Shown: positions 1 to 9,267, counted from the first letter of the stretch. The stretch is DNA of 64,000 nt from Bog-473 sp963824195 (GCA_963824195.1 CAWGOJ010000008.1:416838-480837), one strand, 5' to 3'. Program-made: numbers and translations. The notes: generated from the letters alone by a model not told the origin.

Positions 1-2
1 AC

Positions 3-1790
3 GCGGCCCACATGCTGCTGATCCGGCTCCTGTGTGCACCGGCGTACAGCTGCTTCGGTGTCGGCGACGATGACCAGGTCATCTATGGCTATTCCGGAGC
101 AACACCCGAGTACCTGATCAACTTCCGGGAGTACTTCCCCGGGTCGCACGAGTACGCGCTGGAAGTCAACTACCGGTGTCCGCCACAAGTCGTCACCGCG
201 GCGAACAATGTGCTGTCTTACAACCGCCGGCGGATCCCTAAGACGATCACGACGCCCGCTGGGCGCAGCGACACCCTGGCCGACTTCGACCCACCCGTTC
301 GAGGCCGAGGGTCAGTCTCGGTGGTGAGTTCGCCAACTGAACAGCTCCCGCAGAGCGCCGTGGCCGCCATTTCGGCGTGGAGGTCCGGCGGGGTCGAGGT
401 TCAAGACATCGCTGTTCTGTCGAGAGTCAATTCGTCGCTGCTCCCAGTCCAGATCGCTCTCACGGAGGCGGGAATTCCCTGCACTGCGCCCCTCGGCCCG
501 AAGGTGCTCCAGCGAACTGGAATTCGGACTGCCCTCGCATATCTGCGGATCGGCCTCGCTCCAGGAGAGATCCGCCGCGAGGACCTCGTTCAGACCATTC
601 GGCGACCTTCTCGAGGGATCGCACCCAATGTGGTCAACATGCTCTCTGAGCGAAGCGTGACGTCCGTTGCCGAAATCCGACGCCTGGCGAACCGCCTGTC
701 GGGACGGGACGTTCCCAAGCTGTCGGACTACGCAGACTCAGTCGAATCCCTCGTCGTGGCGTGTCAGAGGTCCGCGGCGGCTGCCTTGCGGGCCATCCGT
801 GTGCAGGTGGGCCTGGGGGAGACGATGGACGTGTTGGACTCGTCCCGGCGAGAGGCAGATAGATCGACCCACGCCGACGACCTCCTCGCCCTCGAGTCAG
901 TGGCGGCCCTCCACCCAGACGTTGCCACCTTCGAGACGTGGCTCCGGGGTGTTCTTGAGCGGTTACCAGCTGAAGGGCCAGCTGTGCTCCTCTCAACAAT
1001 CCACAAGATCAAAGGTCGAGAGTGGGAGCACGTTGTCCTCTACGGTGCGTCTCAGGGACTTCTTCCTCACCGTCTGAGCGAAGACGAGGAGGGGGAACGG
1101 CGCGTCTTCCATGTCGCGCTGACTCGAGCGATCCGCCAGGTACTCATTCTGGCTGACGCCGATGAGCCGTCGCCCTTCGTGGCCGAGCTCGATGGCAGCA
1201 GGCCCCGTAACCCGATATCGCTTGGCGGTAGGGCGAGCCACGGTCTCGAACCCGCGCCCTTCGGTGGGACGGCCGCCACAAGGGGCACGCATCGAGATCG
1301 TTCGGAAGCGGTCCGACCTGGAGCACGTCAGGGTAAGCGGAGCTCCTCGCGACCGGCCGCGATCACTGCGGCGGTAGCCGCGGATGTCGGCCTCGTGATG
1401 GAGTTCGGGGGCCATACTGGCGCCGTGGTGGAACTCACCGACTCAGCGGCCGTGATCCGAGTGGGCAGTGCTCAACTCAAGGTGCCCTACGGGTCGGACG
1501 TGCGGATCGAGGGACTCACCGTGATGCTCTGCGCCCCAAGCGGGGAGCCAGGGCCGCAGGGATCGATGCAGGCTTACGAGCACGCCCTTCGAGAGTGGCG
1601 CTCCGAGGCGGCGAAGCGAGCCTCGGTGCCGGCTTACGTCGTGCTCAATGACAGAGAACTTGTCGGTATCACCGCTTGCCGGCCCACGACACTTGCCGAG
1701 TTGGCCAGGTGCAAGGGTATGGGACCCATGCGGCTGGAGCGCTGGGGTGATGAGCTTCTGGGCGTATTGGACGGAGTGGATGGCGACTAG
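3..1790 (+). CDS. UvrD/Rep-family ATP-dependent DNA helicase with C-terminal HRDC domain (5' truncated)
   Basis: Superfamily 1A DNA helicase, probably acting in DNA repair. The reading frame is open to the left edge, so the N-terminal Walker A part lies outside the window. Visible are motif III (VGDDDQVIYGYSGA), motif IV (LEVNYRCP), motif V (LLSTIHKIKGREW) and motif VI (VALTRA). The last 70 or so residues read as an HRDC domain (AYVVLNDRELVGI, then TTLAELARCKGMGPMRLERWG). Family membership is clear from motif order and spacing. The exact subfamily (UvrD1, UvrD2 or other) cannot be decided without the N-terminus. It looks like chromosomal backbone next to the accessory region. Confidence 0.9.
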   Translation, partial: AAHMLLIRLLCAPAYSCFGVGDDDQVIYGYSGATPEYLINFREYFPGSHEYALEVNYRCPPQVVTAANNVLSYNRRRIPKTITTPAGRSDTLADFDPPVRGRGSVSVVSSPTEQLPQSAVAAISAWRSGGVEVQDIAVLSRVNSSLLPVQIALTEAGIPCTAPLGPKVLQRTGIRTALAYLRIGLAPGEIRREDLVQTIRRPSRGIAPNVVNMLSERSVTSVAEIRRLANRLSGRDVPKLSDYADSVESLVVACQRSAAAALRAIRVQVGLGETMDVLDSSRREADRSTHADDLLALESVAALHPDVATFETWLRGVLERLPAEGPAVLLSTIHKIKGREWEHVVLYGASQGLLPHRLSEDEEGERRVFHVALTRAIRQVLILADADEPSPFVAELDGSRPRNPISLGGRASHGLEPAPFGGTAATRGTHRDRSEAVRPGARQGKRSSSRPAAITAAVAADVGLVMEFGGHTGAVVELTDSAAVIRVGSAQLKVPYGSDVRIEGLTVMLCAPSGEPGPQGSMQAYEHALREWRSEAAKRASVPAYVVLNDRELVGITACRPTTLAELARCKGMGPMRLERWGDELLGVLDGVDGD

Positions 1791-1987
1791 TCCAGCGTTG
1801 GATATCAGCCGGGCGGGCGGTGCCGAAGAGCACCTTGCGACCCGGCGTACCAACGCACCTCCAGGCCAAGGGTCGCTCACAGCGAAGAGATCACTGAAGC
1901 GAGTGTCGAGAGTTAGGAGCGCTTTCGCGCCATGGCCGTTGGGGCGGAATACCAGAGCGTGCGGAGGTTCTCCCAATCGGGCCGCGC

Positions 1988-2106
1988 TCAACCATCCTGG
2001 TGACGATGCCGGCCACTGTGGCCTCCTCGGTGGGCAAACTTCTCCGGATGGCTGACATGGGCGCTGCGGGCGGCTGCGGCGATGGTGAATCCTCGGCGCC
2101 CAGGGA
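1988..2106 (-). pseudogene. Remnant of an alpha/beta hydrolase C-terminus
   Basis: The minus strand reads FTIAAAARSAHVSHPEKFAH, ending at TGA 1990-1988. It closely resembles the C-terminal His segment of the intact hydrolase at 13373-14188 (FTIAGAAHSAHVSHPEQFAQ). Nothing upstream continues the fold, so this is a tail fragment. The rest of the 338-base gap after the helicase holds nothing else I can recognise. Confidence 0.5.
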
Positions 2107-2128
2107 CGTCGCGAGCCGATGCGGACGG

Positions 2129-2866
2129 TCAACGCTCCGATTTCGCCGCCATTTCGACGTACGGGGCCAGCATCTCGGCTAGCAGGCGTCGATGCCGCCG
2201 GCCGCGATCGCGCTTCGGCGCCAAAGTGTCGTAGGCCATTGAGTCCAGCAGTTGTTGGCTGAAAGCGAAGCCGCGAATGACAACGAAGATCGCCGTCGAC
2301 AGATCGGGTTTGTTCGCCGCTGGGCCGAGGGCTTCCCGCAACAGTCGGCGGACATGCGGATTGGACCGCTCCGCCACCTCCAACATCGTCTTGCGAACTT
2401 CGGAGCTGGTCCGGGGGTCATGGTCCATGTTGAGGAGCACTTGGAGGCTGGCCAGATAGTCGGGCCTGGCGTAGTGCGCGGAGAACACATCGATCAGCTG
2501 CGACATCCGTTCCACGACGGTCGTTCCGTCGATGCGCGCGTTCTCGACAGCCTCGACCATATGACTCGCCCCGTCCTCGAGGACGGCGAGCATTAGGCCC
2601 TCTCGATTGCCGAAGTACCACTGGATCACCCCCCACGTGACCCCTGCCTTGCGAGCGATCTCATTGGTACTGGACCCTCGGTAAAAGCCCAGCTCAATGA
2701 TGCATTCGACTGCCGCTTTGACCACGCGGGCGCGGGTATCGATCTCCGCATCCGCGCTGCCAGTCTTCCGCTCGCGATGTCGTCCGATGGCGGAGGGCGT
2801 GATCCGGTCTGGCTTGGTCGTCACGATGGCAACTCTCGGGCCCCCTTGTCGGTCCAAAGGACCCAT
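2129..2866 (-). CDS. TetR/AcrR-family transcriptional regulator
   Basis: Cytoplasmic DNA-binding repressor, 245 residues if started at the ATG at 2866. Residues about 45-95 carry a TetR helix-turn-helix: ARVVKAAVECIIELGF, then STNEIARKAGVTWGVIQWYF and GNREGLMLAV. The remainder is a helical ligand-binding region with no recognisable effector specificity. A poorly conserved 40-residue N-terminal extension means translation may start later. Upstream is an AT-rich element (2877-2895) with TACAAT on the minus strand 12 bases before the ATG. The gene faces away from an amidohydrolase tail and an SDR, which it may control. That is inferred from position only. Confidence 0.85.
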   Translation of the reverse strand: MGPLDRQGGPRVAIVTTKPDRITPSAIGRHRERKTGSADAEIDTRARVVKAAVECIIELGFYRGSSTNEIARKAGVTWGVIQWYFGNREGLMLAVLEDGASHMVEAVENARIDGTTVVERMSQLIDVFSAHYARPDYLASLQVLLNMDHDPRTSSEVRKTMLEVAERSNPHVRRLLREALGPAANKPDLSTAIFVVIRGFAFSQQLLDSMAYDTLAPKRDRGRRHRRLLAEMLAPYVEMAAKSER

Positions 2867-2876
2867 GATACCTTCG

Positions 2877-2895
2877 ACATTGTATCTACTATGTG
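2877..2895. promoter_or_regulatory. AT-rich promoter/operator element between TetR gene and amidohydrolase remnant
   Basis: CATTGTATCTACTATGTGA stands out as an AT-rich patch in GC-rich DNA. It shares ATTGyAT with elements at 18186, 37043, 50623, 54110 and 58010. On the minus strand TACAAT could serve as the -10 of the TetR gene. Confidence 0.4.
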
Positions 2896-3000
2896 AGTGG
2901 AGACTCGCGGGAGGTTGTCGAGAAGAACCTCGAGGCGATCCGCACTGACGAGCGCTACCTCATCGTGGCCGGCAACGCCGCCCGCGTCTACGGACTCTAG
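2893..3000 (+). pseudogene. C-terminal remnant of an amidohydrolase-2 family protein
   Basis: A 35-codon frame opens at GTG 2893 and ends at TAG 2998-3000. It contains LEAIRTDERYLIVAGNAARV and ends VYGL. That is the usual last helix of amidohydrolase-2 proteins (compare GGNAARVYGFDFEKL in the gene at 16922-18145). No TIM-barrel or metal-binding part precedes it, so the body of the gene has been deleted. It directly abuts an AT-rich promoter-like element, as if a deletion joined a promoter to a gene end. Confidence 0.7.
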
Positions 3001-3016
3001 AGAGGGCCATTCCCAG

Positions 3017-3820
3017 ATGAGCACGACCGCCCTGGCCCGCCGATCAATCGTCGTCGTGGGGGCATCGTCAGGGATCGGACGGGGCGTGGCGGAGCGCGGC
3101 ATCCGCGCCGGCGCGAAGGTCGTGCTCGCGGCCCGCCGGGCGGCAGCGCTCTCGGAGCTCGTCGCGGAGGTCGGTGGCGGCCATGCCGTACCCACCGACC
3201 TCCGCGACGACGAGTCCTGTCGGCGACTCGCCGACAAGGTCGCAGCTGTCGCCGCTCCCGTGGACCTGCTCCTCATTTCGGCGGGCACGGCGCCGCTGCG
3301 CCGAATGGCGCGGACCAGTCCACAGGACTGGGAGGCTGCGCTCAGCACCAACCTCGTGGGTGTCCACCGAGTCATCGTCGCCCTGCTCGGACAGCTGTCC
3401 CCCACCGCGGTCGTCGCCGTGGTGTCCTCCGAAGTTGTAGACGCCCCGCGGAGCCATCTCGGAGCGTACGGTGCCAGCAAGGCGGCGTTGGAGCACACGC
3501 TGCAGCAATGGCAAGAGGAACACCCGTGGCTCCGCTTCACAACGATTTCGTTGGGCGCCACGGTCCCGACCGAATTCGGACATCAGTTCGCGCCTGACGA
3601 CATCGTGGAGGCCTTCTCAGCGTGGACGTCGGCGGGGCGGAACGCTGCGGTCTTCATGAACACGGGCGAGGTCTGCGACCTGTTGGTGTCGGCGCTGGGC
3701 AGCCTCATCGAAGCACCATCGGTCGGGATGCCGAGGATCGAACTTCGGTCACCGGCGCCCCCGGAGACGGAACAGAGCACCGCGCTCGCCAATGCAGGAG
3801 ACCAAACGGCGGAGCAGTGA
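3017..3820 (+). CDS. Short-chain dehydrogenase/reductase
   Basis: NAD(P)-dependent oxidoreductase with a Rossmann fold, 267 residues from ATG 3017. An open frame extends upstream but it reads through the amidohydrolase remnant, so the internal ATG (MSTTALARR) is preferred. The nucleotide-binding motif is VVGASSGIGRG, followed by LISAGT in place of NNAG. The catalytic Ser-Tyr-Lys appears as VSSEVV and YGASKAALEH. The C-terminal 40 residues are proline-rich and unlike the family. The substrate is unknown. Neighbours suggest a hydroxyacyl-CoA or alicyclic alcohol. Confidence 0.85.
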   Translation: MSTTALARRSIVVVGASSGIGRGVAERGIRAGAKVVLAARRAAALSELVAEVGGGHAVPTDLRDDESCRRLADKVAAVAAPVDLLLISAGTAPLRRMARTSPQDWEAALSTNLVGVHRVIVALLGQLSPTAVVAVVSSEVVDAPRSHLGAYGASKAALEHTLQQWQEEHPWLRFTTISLGATVPTEFGHQFAPDDIVEAFSAWTSAGRNAAVFMNTGEVCDLLVSALGSLIEAPSVGMPRIELRSPAPPETEQSTALANAGDQTAEQ

Positions 3821-3891
3821 CCAGCCCTTCGCTGGGTGCCCAACGAATCGGAGCGGCTTCTCGGGAGCTCAGCGCGAGCCCGATCACCCAG

Positions 3892-4910
3892 TCAGGCCGT
3901 GACGGATGCCGCCCAGCGTGCGACGCGATCCCAGAGAAGCTGGCGGTTGACTGCCACGTTGTGGTTGTGCCCAGCGCCCTTCAGGAGGAAGAGTGTCAGA
4001 TCGCCGCACGCGGGGAGCTGGCTCGGCAGGACGTCCAACGTGCCGGCGAGGTCGTGCTCACCCAGCGCGGCGAAGATGGGGACCCGAATTTCGTCGAGCT
4101 CGGGCTCCGCCGATCCGGGCACGATGGCGCTCATACCCACCAGCGCCAGAAGTCTTGCGCTCGCCGCTGCCAGCGCCACCTCCACATCCGTGGATACGAC
4201 GTTCGGCTCGAGCTCCCCGGCGCCGCTCTTCGACCGCTCGGGGAGGGGGTCACCAAACCGTGCCTTGGTCAGGAGTCCGACATCCTCGGCGAATTCTTTG
4301 GGCCTGCGCGCATAGCTCAGCTCCTCCTCGTTGAGGACACCTGGGAGGCCCGACGCGGAGAATCCGAGCAGCGCCAGCACGTCGTACGAACGGTGGTGAG
4401 CCTGCTGGAATGCCACAAGGAGAGCCCCGGCTGAATGCCCTAGCCCGACCGTGGCCCTGGGGGTGACAGCACCGAGTTCTGCTCCCGCTATTGCGTCGCG
4501 CCGAAGCGCCTCCTGCAGCGTCTCGATCGCAGCGGCCAGGACGTCGGCGACCACGGGGGGCGTAAGCGTATACCCGTCGTCCCGTCTATCACTCCTTCAC
4601 TCCTTCCGACACCCGGCGGATCGACCGTCACGACGAGATCGCCTCCTGCGGCCAGGTGCCGGGCCATGCTGAAGGCACCTCCTTGACCCGCGACGTCGAG
4701 GTCGAAGTACTGACGGCTCATCCCGCCACCCGGGATGCACACCCAGAGCAGCGGCCTCGGACCAACGTCCTGGGGCGCGAAGATGTCGGCGGCAATCCGG
4801 GTACAGCCTGCCGGCGCGACGGCAGCGACGTCCACGTCGACGGTCGACCGGCGCACGCCCATGCTCGTATCGCCTGTCGGCGCTCGAGCAATCAGTCCGG
4901 GTCTCTCCAC
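3892..4910 (-). CDS. Alpha/beta hydrolase, interrupted by a frameshift
   Basis: Two frames together make one alpha/beta hydrolase. The N-terminal part (from GTG 4910) contains LLWVCIPGGGMSRQYFDLD and VVTVDPPGVGRS, the oxyanion and strand regions. The C-terminal part, in another frame, contains the nucleophile elbow VGLGHSAGALL, the acid GEHD and the His GAGHNHN. The reading switches between about 4555 and 4590: an in-frame stop precedes the second frame, so one base is missing or two are extra. It is the last gene of the minus-strand operon starting at 11675, 4 bases after the amidohydrolase. The indel may be a sequence error or real inactivation. Confidence 0.75.
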
Positions 4911-4914
4911 GGGC

Positions 4915-6039
4915 TCAATCCGACAGATTCCAGACGCGTTTGGCGTTCCCAGAGAGAATGAGCTCTCGTTCCTCCGACGGTATCGAACGGAACTGTTTCT
5001 CCACCACCTGTCGTGATCGGGGCCATGACGTCACCGGGTGCGGGTAGTCGGAGGACCACATCATGTTGCGGACACCGATCCGGTCGCGGAGGAGCTCCAA
5101 CGAGAAGTCCTCCTCTATGAATGTCAGATGCACGTTCTGGTGAAAGTAGAAACTGGGCAGCTCGCTCATTCCTGGGAATTCGTACCCCTGGCGGAGCACC
5201 ATGTCATCGGTCACGTGCAACCACCACGCCACCCAGGCCAATCCGGGCTCCACGAACACAAGGTTGAGCCGGGGATGTCGGGCCAGCACCCCGGTGAGGA
5301 TCCACATGCCGAAGGCCTCCCCCGTCGTAAGAGGCGTCATCGCCACCATGACGCCCTTCTGCGGCGTTGGGTCCCGTCGGCTCAAGTCATCCAGGCTCGT
5401 GTTCAGCCCGATATGGCAGCAAACGGGCAGACCGGTCTCCTCGATGGCCGAAAGCAGGCGGTCGTACCGCTCGTCGTAGTAGTCAGGGAGCCCGAACTCC
5501 ACCGGGAAAACCGGCAGTTGGAGCGACTTCCCTCCCCGTTCAGCGGTGCGCTTCACCTCGGACACGGCGAAGTCGATGTCATGGATCGGTATCTGGTAAG
5601 ACACGCAGAGCCGCTTACGATCCGCCGAGGCGAACTCGTCCAGCGCGTCGTTGAATGCGCGGGTGGCCTCGCTGGCGCCGGTCTTCAGGTCCGGGATGTA
5701 CCGGAAGGCGCTGACCTCTGAGTACAGCACCTCCACCTCGACGCCATCGAGCTCCATGTCCGCCAGTCGCTCACGTGGATCTCCGTAGCCAGGCCGCTTG
5801 AAGACGGCATTCGCCCCAATATGGGCGTCGTTGTCGCTCCGCTTCAACTTCATTCCGGCCTGATTAGCTGCCGCCGTGCCGCGCGCCATGCGCTGGGTAA
5901 AGGCGGCAACGGCCGCGTCGTAGTCGGGGTGAAAGGACGATGTCAGGTGCGCCCTTACCTGATCGTGGGTGATGGCGACGTGACTATCAGCTGAGATCAG
6001 CAGCTCATCGTTCGGCGAGCCTTCACGGGTGTCCAGCAT
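4915..6039 (-). CDS. Amidohydrolase-2 family metal-dependent hydrolase
   Basis: TIM-barrel hydrolase or decarboxylase of the PF04909 type, 374 residues. I chose ATG 6039 because GAGGAG lies 8 bases upstream; ATG 6045 and longer starts are possible but would overlap the upstream gene more. The first metal motif is LISADSH (D-x-H), the later His is in PVCCHIGLN, and the last-strand Asp is in MMWSSDYPHPVTSWP. The C-terminus ends SGNAKRVWNL. Reactions in this family include hydrolysis and non-oxidative decarboxylation of cyclic acids. The substrate here is unknown. Confidence 0.85.
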   Translation of the reverse strand: MLDTREGSPNDELLISADSHVAITHDQVRAHLTSSFHPDYDAAVAAFTQRMARGTAAANQAGMKLKRSDNDAHIGANAVFKRPGYGDPRERLADMELDGVEVEVLYSEVSAFRYIPDLKTGASEATRAFNDALDEFASADRKRLCVSYQIPIHDIDFAVSEVKRTAERGGKSLQLPVFPVEFGLPDYYDERYDRLLSAIEETGLPVCCHIGLNTSLDDLSRRDPTPQKGVMVAMTPLTTGEAFGMWILTGVLARHPRLNLVFVEPGLAWVAWWLHVTDDMVLRQGYEFPGMSELPSFYFHQNVHLTFIEEDFSLELLRDRIGVRNMMWSSDYPHPVTSWPRSRQVVEKQFRSIPSEERELILSGNAKRVWNLSD

Positions 6040-6922
6040 CGTCATCGCTCCTCGCTGATTGTTGGTCGTTGGGATTGTCATAGCAAGTGTCTCTCCACCT
6101 TGCTCCAGTGCCCATCCGAGCCGTGGGAACGCTGGGAAGCTGCGGTGGCCGCCCCGGTCCGGCCGGACCGGCAAATGCTTGCGCGAGAGCGATCCACTGG
6201 TGCGCAATCGGACCTGTCACGACCAAGCCGGTATCGTCGCGGTGCCTCCGCTGCGTCACCACGAGACAGAAATCCATGGCGTCCCCGGTGACACGGTCGA
6301 CGGCGTCGGTGGGTCCCCAGCTCCACATGTCCCCGTCCGGTGCGGTCAGCTGGACCGCGATGGGTTGCGTGGGGGGCGGGAGGTGGTTGACGGAGAAACT
6401 GTAGGGCACGGCACGGATACCCAGATGGGCAATGTGGCGCAGGCGGTTGCTCGGCGCCCGCTCGACGCCGAGCGCGTCGACGATGTCCTGGCCGTGTACC
6501 CAGGTCTCCATGAGCCTCGCCGTGATCGACGAGGCCGGGGCCATGTCCGGCCCGTACCACGGCAGCCGACGGACCGGGTCGACGCCGCGGTAGGCATTCA
6601 CCAGAGCTGCCCGAGCATCCAGGAACCAGGAAAGCAGATCCGTTCCGGAACGCAGGCGATGCTCGGCGGCGATGCGGTCGGGGAAATCGTCGCCGCCCGC
6701 AGTCAGCAGCTCGGCGTCTCGGCGGAACTGATCGGGCTCCACCAGGGACTGGCGGGTCGTCTCGTCGAAATAGGCCAGATGGCTCACGTGGTCTCCCACA
6801 CTCCACCCGGTGGCGGGCGTGGGCAGCGACCACTCCGCGGGTCCGAGTTGGTCGAGTACCCCTCGCAGAGCAACAGACTCGATGACCAGGTCGTCGACGA
6901 GGACAGACAGTTCGGCAGCCAT
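6023..6922 (-). CDS. TIGR03084-like / DinB-fold metal-binding protein
   Basis: 299 residues from ATG 6922. The N-terminal half is a DinB-like four-helix bundle: VLDQLGPAEWSLPTPATGWS, then VGDHVSHLAYFDE with a likely metal-binding His. A second conserved His lies in LMETWVHGQDIVDALG. This matches the actinobacterial maleylpyruvate-isomerase/TIGR03084 type, some of which use mycothiol. The last 50 residues after PGRPPQLPSV look low in conservation and run into the next gene by about 17 bases. It is in the minus-strand operon between the isochorismatase-like and amidohydrolase genes. Function is not established. Confidence 0.8.
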   Translation of the reverse strand: MAAELSVLVDDLVIESVALRGVLDQLGPAEWSLPTPATGWSVGDHVSHLAYFDETTRQSLVEPDQFRRDAELLTAGGDDFPDRIAAEHRLRSGTDLLSWFLDARAALVNAYRGVDPVRRLPWYGPDMAPASSITARLMETWVHGQDIVDALGVERAPSNRLRHIAHLGIRAVPYSFSVNHLPPPTQPIAVQLTAPDGDMWSWGPTDAVDRVTGDAMDFCLVVTQRRHRDDTGLVVTGPIAHQWIALAQAFAGPAGPGRPPQLPSVPTARMGTGARWRDTCYDNPNDQQSARSDDDAGHP

Positions 6923-6993
6923 CAGCGACCTGTCCAGAAGGGGGGCCGATGGACCCGGAACGGCGTGCGTTCAGTGCCGATCATCGTGCTCAT

Positions 6994-7647
6994 CTATCCG
7001 GCCGACGTCCAGGTCCTTGTGATCTCATCGCTCGTGGCGATTGTGCAGAGCAAGGACAGAGTGTGCTGAATCATCTGTGCGCCGTACGCCGGCGGCACTC
7101 CAGCGACGGCGTCCGATACGAGCACGACTTGATACGACCGGTTCACGGCATCGAAGACGAGGTTCGGTATCGCAATGTTGAGCGACACGCCCATAACGAC
7201 AATCGTGCGTATTCCGTTGTTGCGGAGCAGCGAATCCAACGGTGATCCGGTCAACGGGCTTAGACCATGGAGACGAGGAAGCACGACGTCGGAGTCGAAC
7301 GGACCCAACGCGCCGATCGGCTGAACGGAGTCCGAGCCCGGTAGGTTGTCCATTCCGCGCTTCCGCGCGCCAGCGAACAGTCGGGCATTCGTATTGACCC
7401 CAAACCCCCGAGGCAGATTCTCAGCTGTGCAGTGGATCACTGGGACCCCGACCCTCCTGGCCATGGCGGCGACCCTCGCCGCATTGGGGATTAGCGCAGA
7501 CTGTTGCACGACCTCGGCAAGTGCGGGCAATCCGGACGTCGCGCCCACCACACCTTCTTGCAGCTCCTGCAGAAGGACGGCGCACTGGCCGCGCGAAAGA
7601 AGCACTTGCAGCCGCTCTGGGATTGCACCCGCTGAAGACGTAGACAT
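6994..7647 (-). CDS. Isochorismatase-like protein lacking the usual catalytic triad
   Basis: 217 residues with the isochorismatase-like cysteine-hydrolase fold. The family triad Asp-Lys-Cys appears altered in all three positions. The N-terminal VIDMQ motif reads LLQELQEG (Asp to Glu). The KPR segment reads LPRLHG (Lys lost). The GVxTDxC segment reads GVSLNIAIPNLVFDAV (Cys to Ala). The core fold is otherwise well kept (VILVSDAV-like end, DAVNRSYQVVLVSDAV). It sits 36 bases after the thiolase gene in the same operon. It may bind a ligand or another protein rather than hydrolyse an amide. These residue assignments are by eye. Confidence 0.8.
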   Translation of the reverse strand: MSTSSAGAIPERLQVLLSRGQCAVLLQELQEGVVGATSGLPALAEVVQQSALIPNAARVAAMARRVGVPVIHCTAENLPRGFGVNTNARLFAGARKRGMDNLPGSDSVQPIGALGPFDSDVVLPRLHGLSPLTGSPLDSLLRNNGIRTIVVMGVSLNIAIPNLVFDAVNRSYQVVLVSDAVAGVPPAYGAQMIQHTLSLLCTIATSDEITRTWTSAG

Positions 7648-7683
7648 GGACGCGGCCTCCTCAAATGGCTATGCCTGGACGCC

Positions 7684-8849
7684 TCAGGGTCGCCTGAGAA
7701 CCAGACCGGTTCGACTGGCGCAGATGAGAGCCGTGGTGGGATTGACCAACTGGTTGGACGACCGGCCGCGGAGTTGCCGTATTGCTTCCGCGGTCAGGTT
7801 CAGCCCATGGATATAGCCCTCGCCGATAAGGCCTCCATTCGTATTGCACGGAAGGCTTCCTTGCGGACCCAGATTTCCGTCTGCGATGAAGTCCTTTGCC
7901 TCACCGGGACCACAGAAACCGAGAGCCTCGAGTTGCAGAAAGAACATGGGGGAAAACGCGTCATAGATCATCGCGACGTCGATGTCGGAGCGTTTGAACC
8001 CGTGCCCCTCAAACAGGCGATCCGCCATGGCGGCACAACCCTCCATGACTGCAATGTCCTTCGCATAGTGGTTGCTGGCGATCTCCTCTTCGAACAGGCC
8101 GGCCTGCGCGGCGGCCCCGATCAGGATTGGCTCGTCGCTGGCGGAGGCGCGGTCGGCGGAGGTGATCACCAGAGCCACGGAGCCATCCGTCTCCTGGCAG
8201 CAGTCAAAGAGCCGAATGGCTGGTTCGGCGATCCATCGTGAGGCCTGATGATCCTCGAGCGTGATCGGCTTCTTGTAGAAGTGTGCAATTGGATTGTTGG
8301 CCGCGTACTCTCTGAATTGGACGACCGCACGACCAAAGTCCTCGCTCGACACGCCGTAGGCGTGCATGTAGCGGACGGAATTCAAAGACATCCACGACGC
8401 AGGGGTGAGCACGCCGTAGGGCGTACACCATTGCATGGCCGTCGAACCGGAATGTGACGACGTACCTCTCCCCCCGACCGCCGCTCGGCCGAAGCGCTCG
8501 CCCGACCTCGCCTTGATGGCTCGATATACGACCACCACGTCGGCGATGCCTGACGCCACGGCCGACGCCGCGTGCAGCAGAACGCCCTGGGAACCTCCCC
8601 CCCATACGGAACTCGGCTGGAGAAGTGAATTTCCGGAATGCCGAGTGTCCGGACGAGCTCGGTCTCTTCCACCGGATCGATGGTATAGCTGACCAGCCCG
8701 TCTACATCCGCCGTGGTGAGTCCAGCGTCGGCGAGCGCCGCCACGATCGCTTCGGCTGCGAGCTGTGTCTCGCTGCGACCGGCCGCCTTCGAGAACTCCG
8801 TCTGCCCGATGCCGACGATCGCGGTTGTGTCCCGAAGTCGACTATCCAT
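7684..8849 (-). CDS. Lipid-transfer-type thiolase (SCP2/Ltp-like), frameshifted
   Basis: Two frames join into one thiolase-superfamily protein. The N-terminus (ATG 8849) has DTTAIVGIGQTEFSKAAGRS and ALADAGLTTADVDGL. The rest, from about 8559, contains VVVVYRAIKARSGERFG, DVAMIYDAFSPMFFLQLEALGFCGPGEAKDF, LPCNTNGGLIGEGYIHG and ends with the usual helix. The reading switches at a run of seven C (plus strand 8597-8603), where an ancestral YGGGSQGVLLHAA is expected. Ltp-like thiolases paired with DUF35 proteins act as retro-aldolases on acyl-CoA side chains in steroid catabolism. Its ATG overlaps the DUF35 stop by 8 bases. Confidence 0.8.
8597..8603. repeat. Seven-base C/G homopolymer at the thiolase frameshift
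   Basis: A tract of seven C on the plus strand lies exactly where the thiolase reading frame breaks. Five or eight bases would restore the frame. It could be a sequencing or assembly error, or a slippage site. Confidence 0.7.
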
Positions 8850-9267
8850 CGACCGCCGCCTTTGGCTTGAAGACGGGGACCGCGCCGTCGTGGCGCGTCG
8901 GGCGGAAGTCGACGGTCACCGGCATCCCGATGTTGATGTCTCCTGGGTCGATATCGACCAGATTCGACAACACCCGGACGCCCTCGTCGAGATCGACGAG
9001 GGCGGCCAGGACGGGGTACTCGAACGCCGGATTCTGAGGGTGGTGCAGGATGGCATAGCTGTAGACGACGCCGTCGCCCGACAGGTCCATGATCTCGAAT
9101 TCGAGCGAGTGGCACACCGGGCACATGGGGCGGGGCGGGTGTCGCAACCGGCCACATCCCCGGCACTTCTGTGTCACGAGCCGGCCTTGCCGCGCCGCGT
9201 CCCAATAGAAGTGGTTGTCGTCGTTAAGGAGCGGAGCTGGGCGCGAGATCTCGCGCGACTCGGTCAC
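8842..9267 (-). CDS. DUF35 OB-fold acyl-CoA-associated protein with zinc ribbon
   Basis: 141 residues from GTG 9267, whose GTGA overlaps the TGA stop of the upstream CoA-transferase, indicating translational coupling. The N-terminus has a rubredoxin-like zinc ribbon, CRGCGRLRHPPRPMCPVC (two CxxC pairs), followed by the OB domain (SGDGVVYSYAILHHPQNPAF, PVLAALVDLDEGVRVLSNLV, IGMPVTVDF). DUF35 proteins partner with thiolase-like enzymes. In steroid side-chain degradation the ChsH2 DUF35 domain is needed for Ltp2 retro-aldolase activity. The gene lies directly before a thiolase of that type, so the two likely form a complex. Confidence 0.88.
   Translation of the reverse strand: MTESREISRPAPLLNDDNHFYWDAARQGRLVTQKCRGCGRLRHPPRPMCPVCHSLEFEIMDLSGDGVVYSYAILHHPQNPAFEYPVLAALVDLDEGVRVLSNLVDIDPGDINIGMPVTVDFRPTRHDGAVPVFKPKAAVDG

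Noticed and set aside
8597..8603. Phase variation of the thiolase by the C tract
   Set aside because: Seven bases is short for programmed slippage, and other frame breaks in the window occur without such tracts. A sequence error is more likely.
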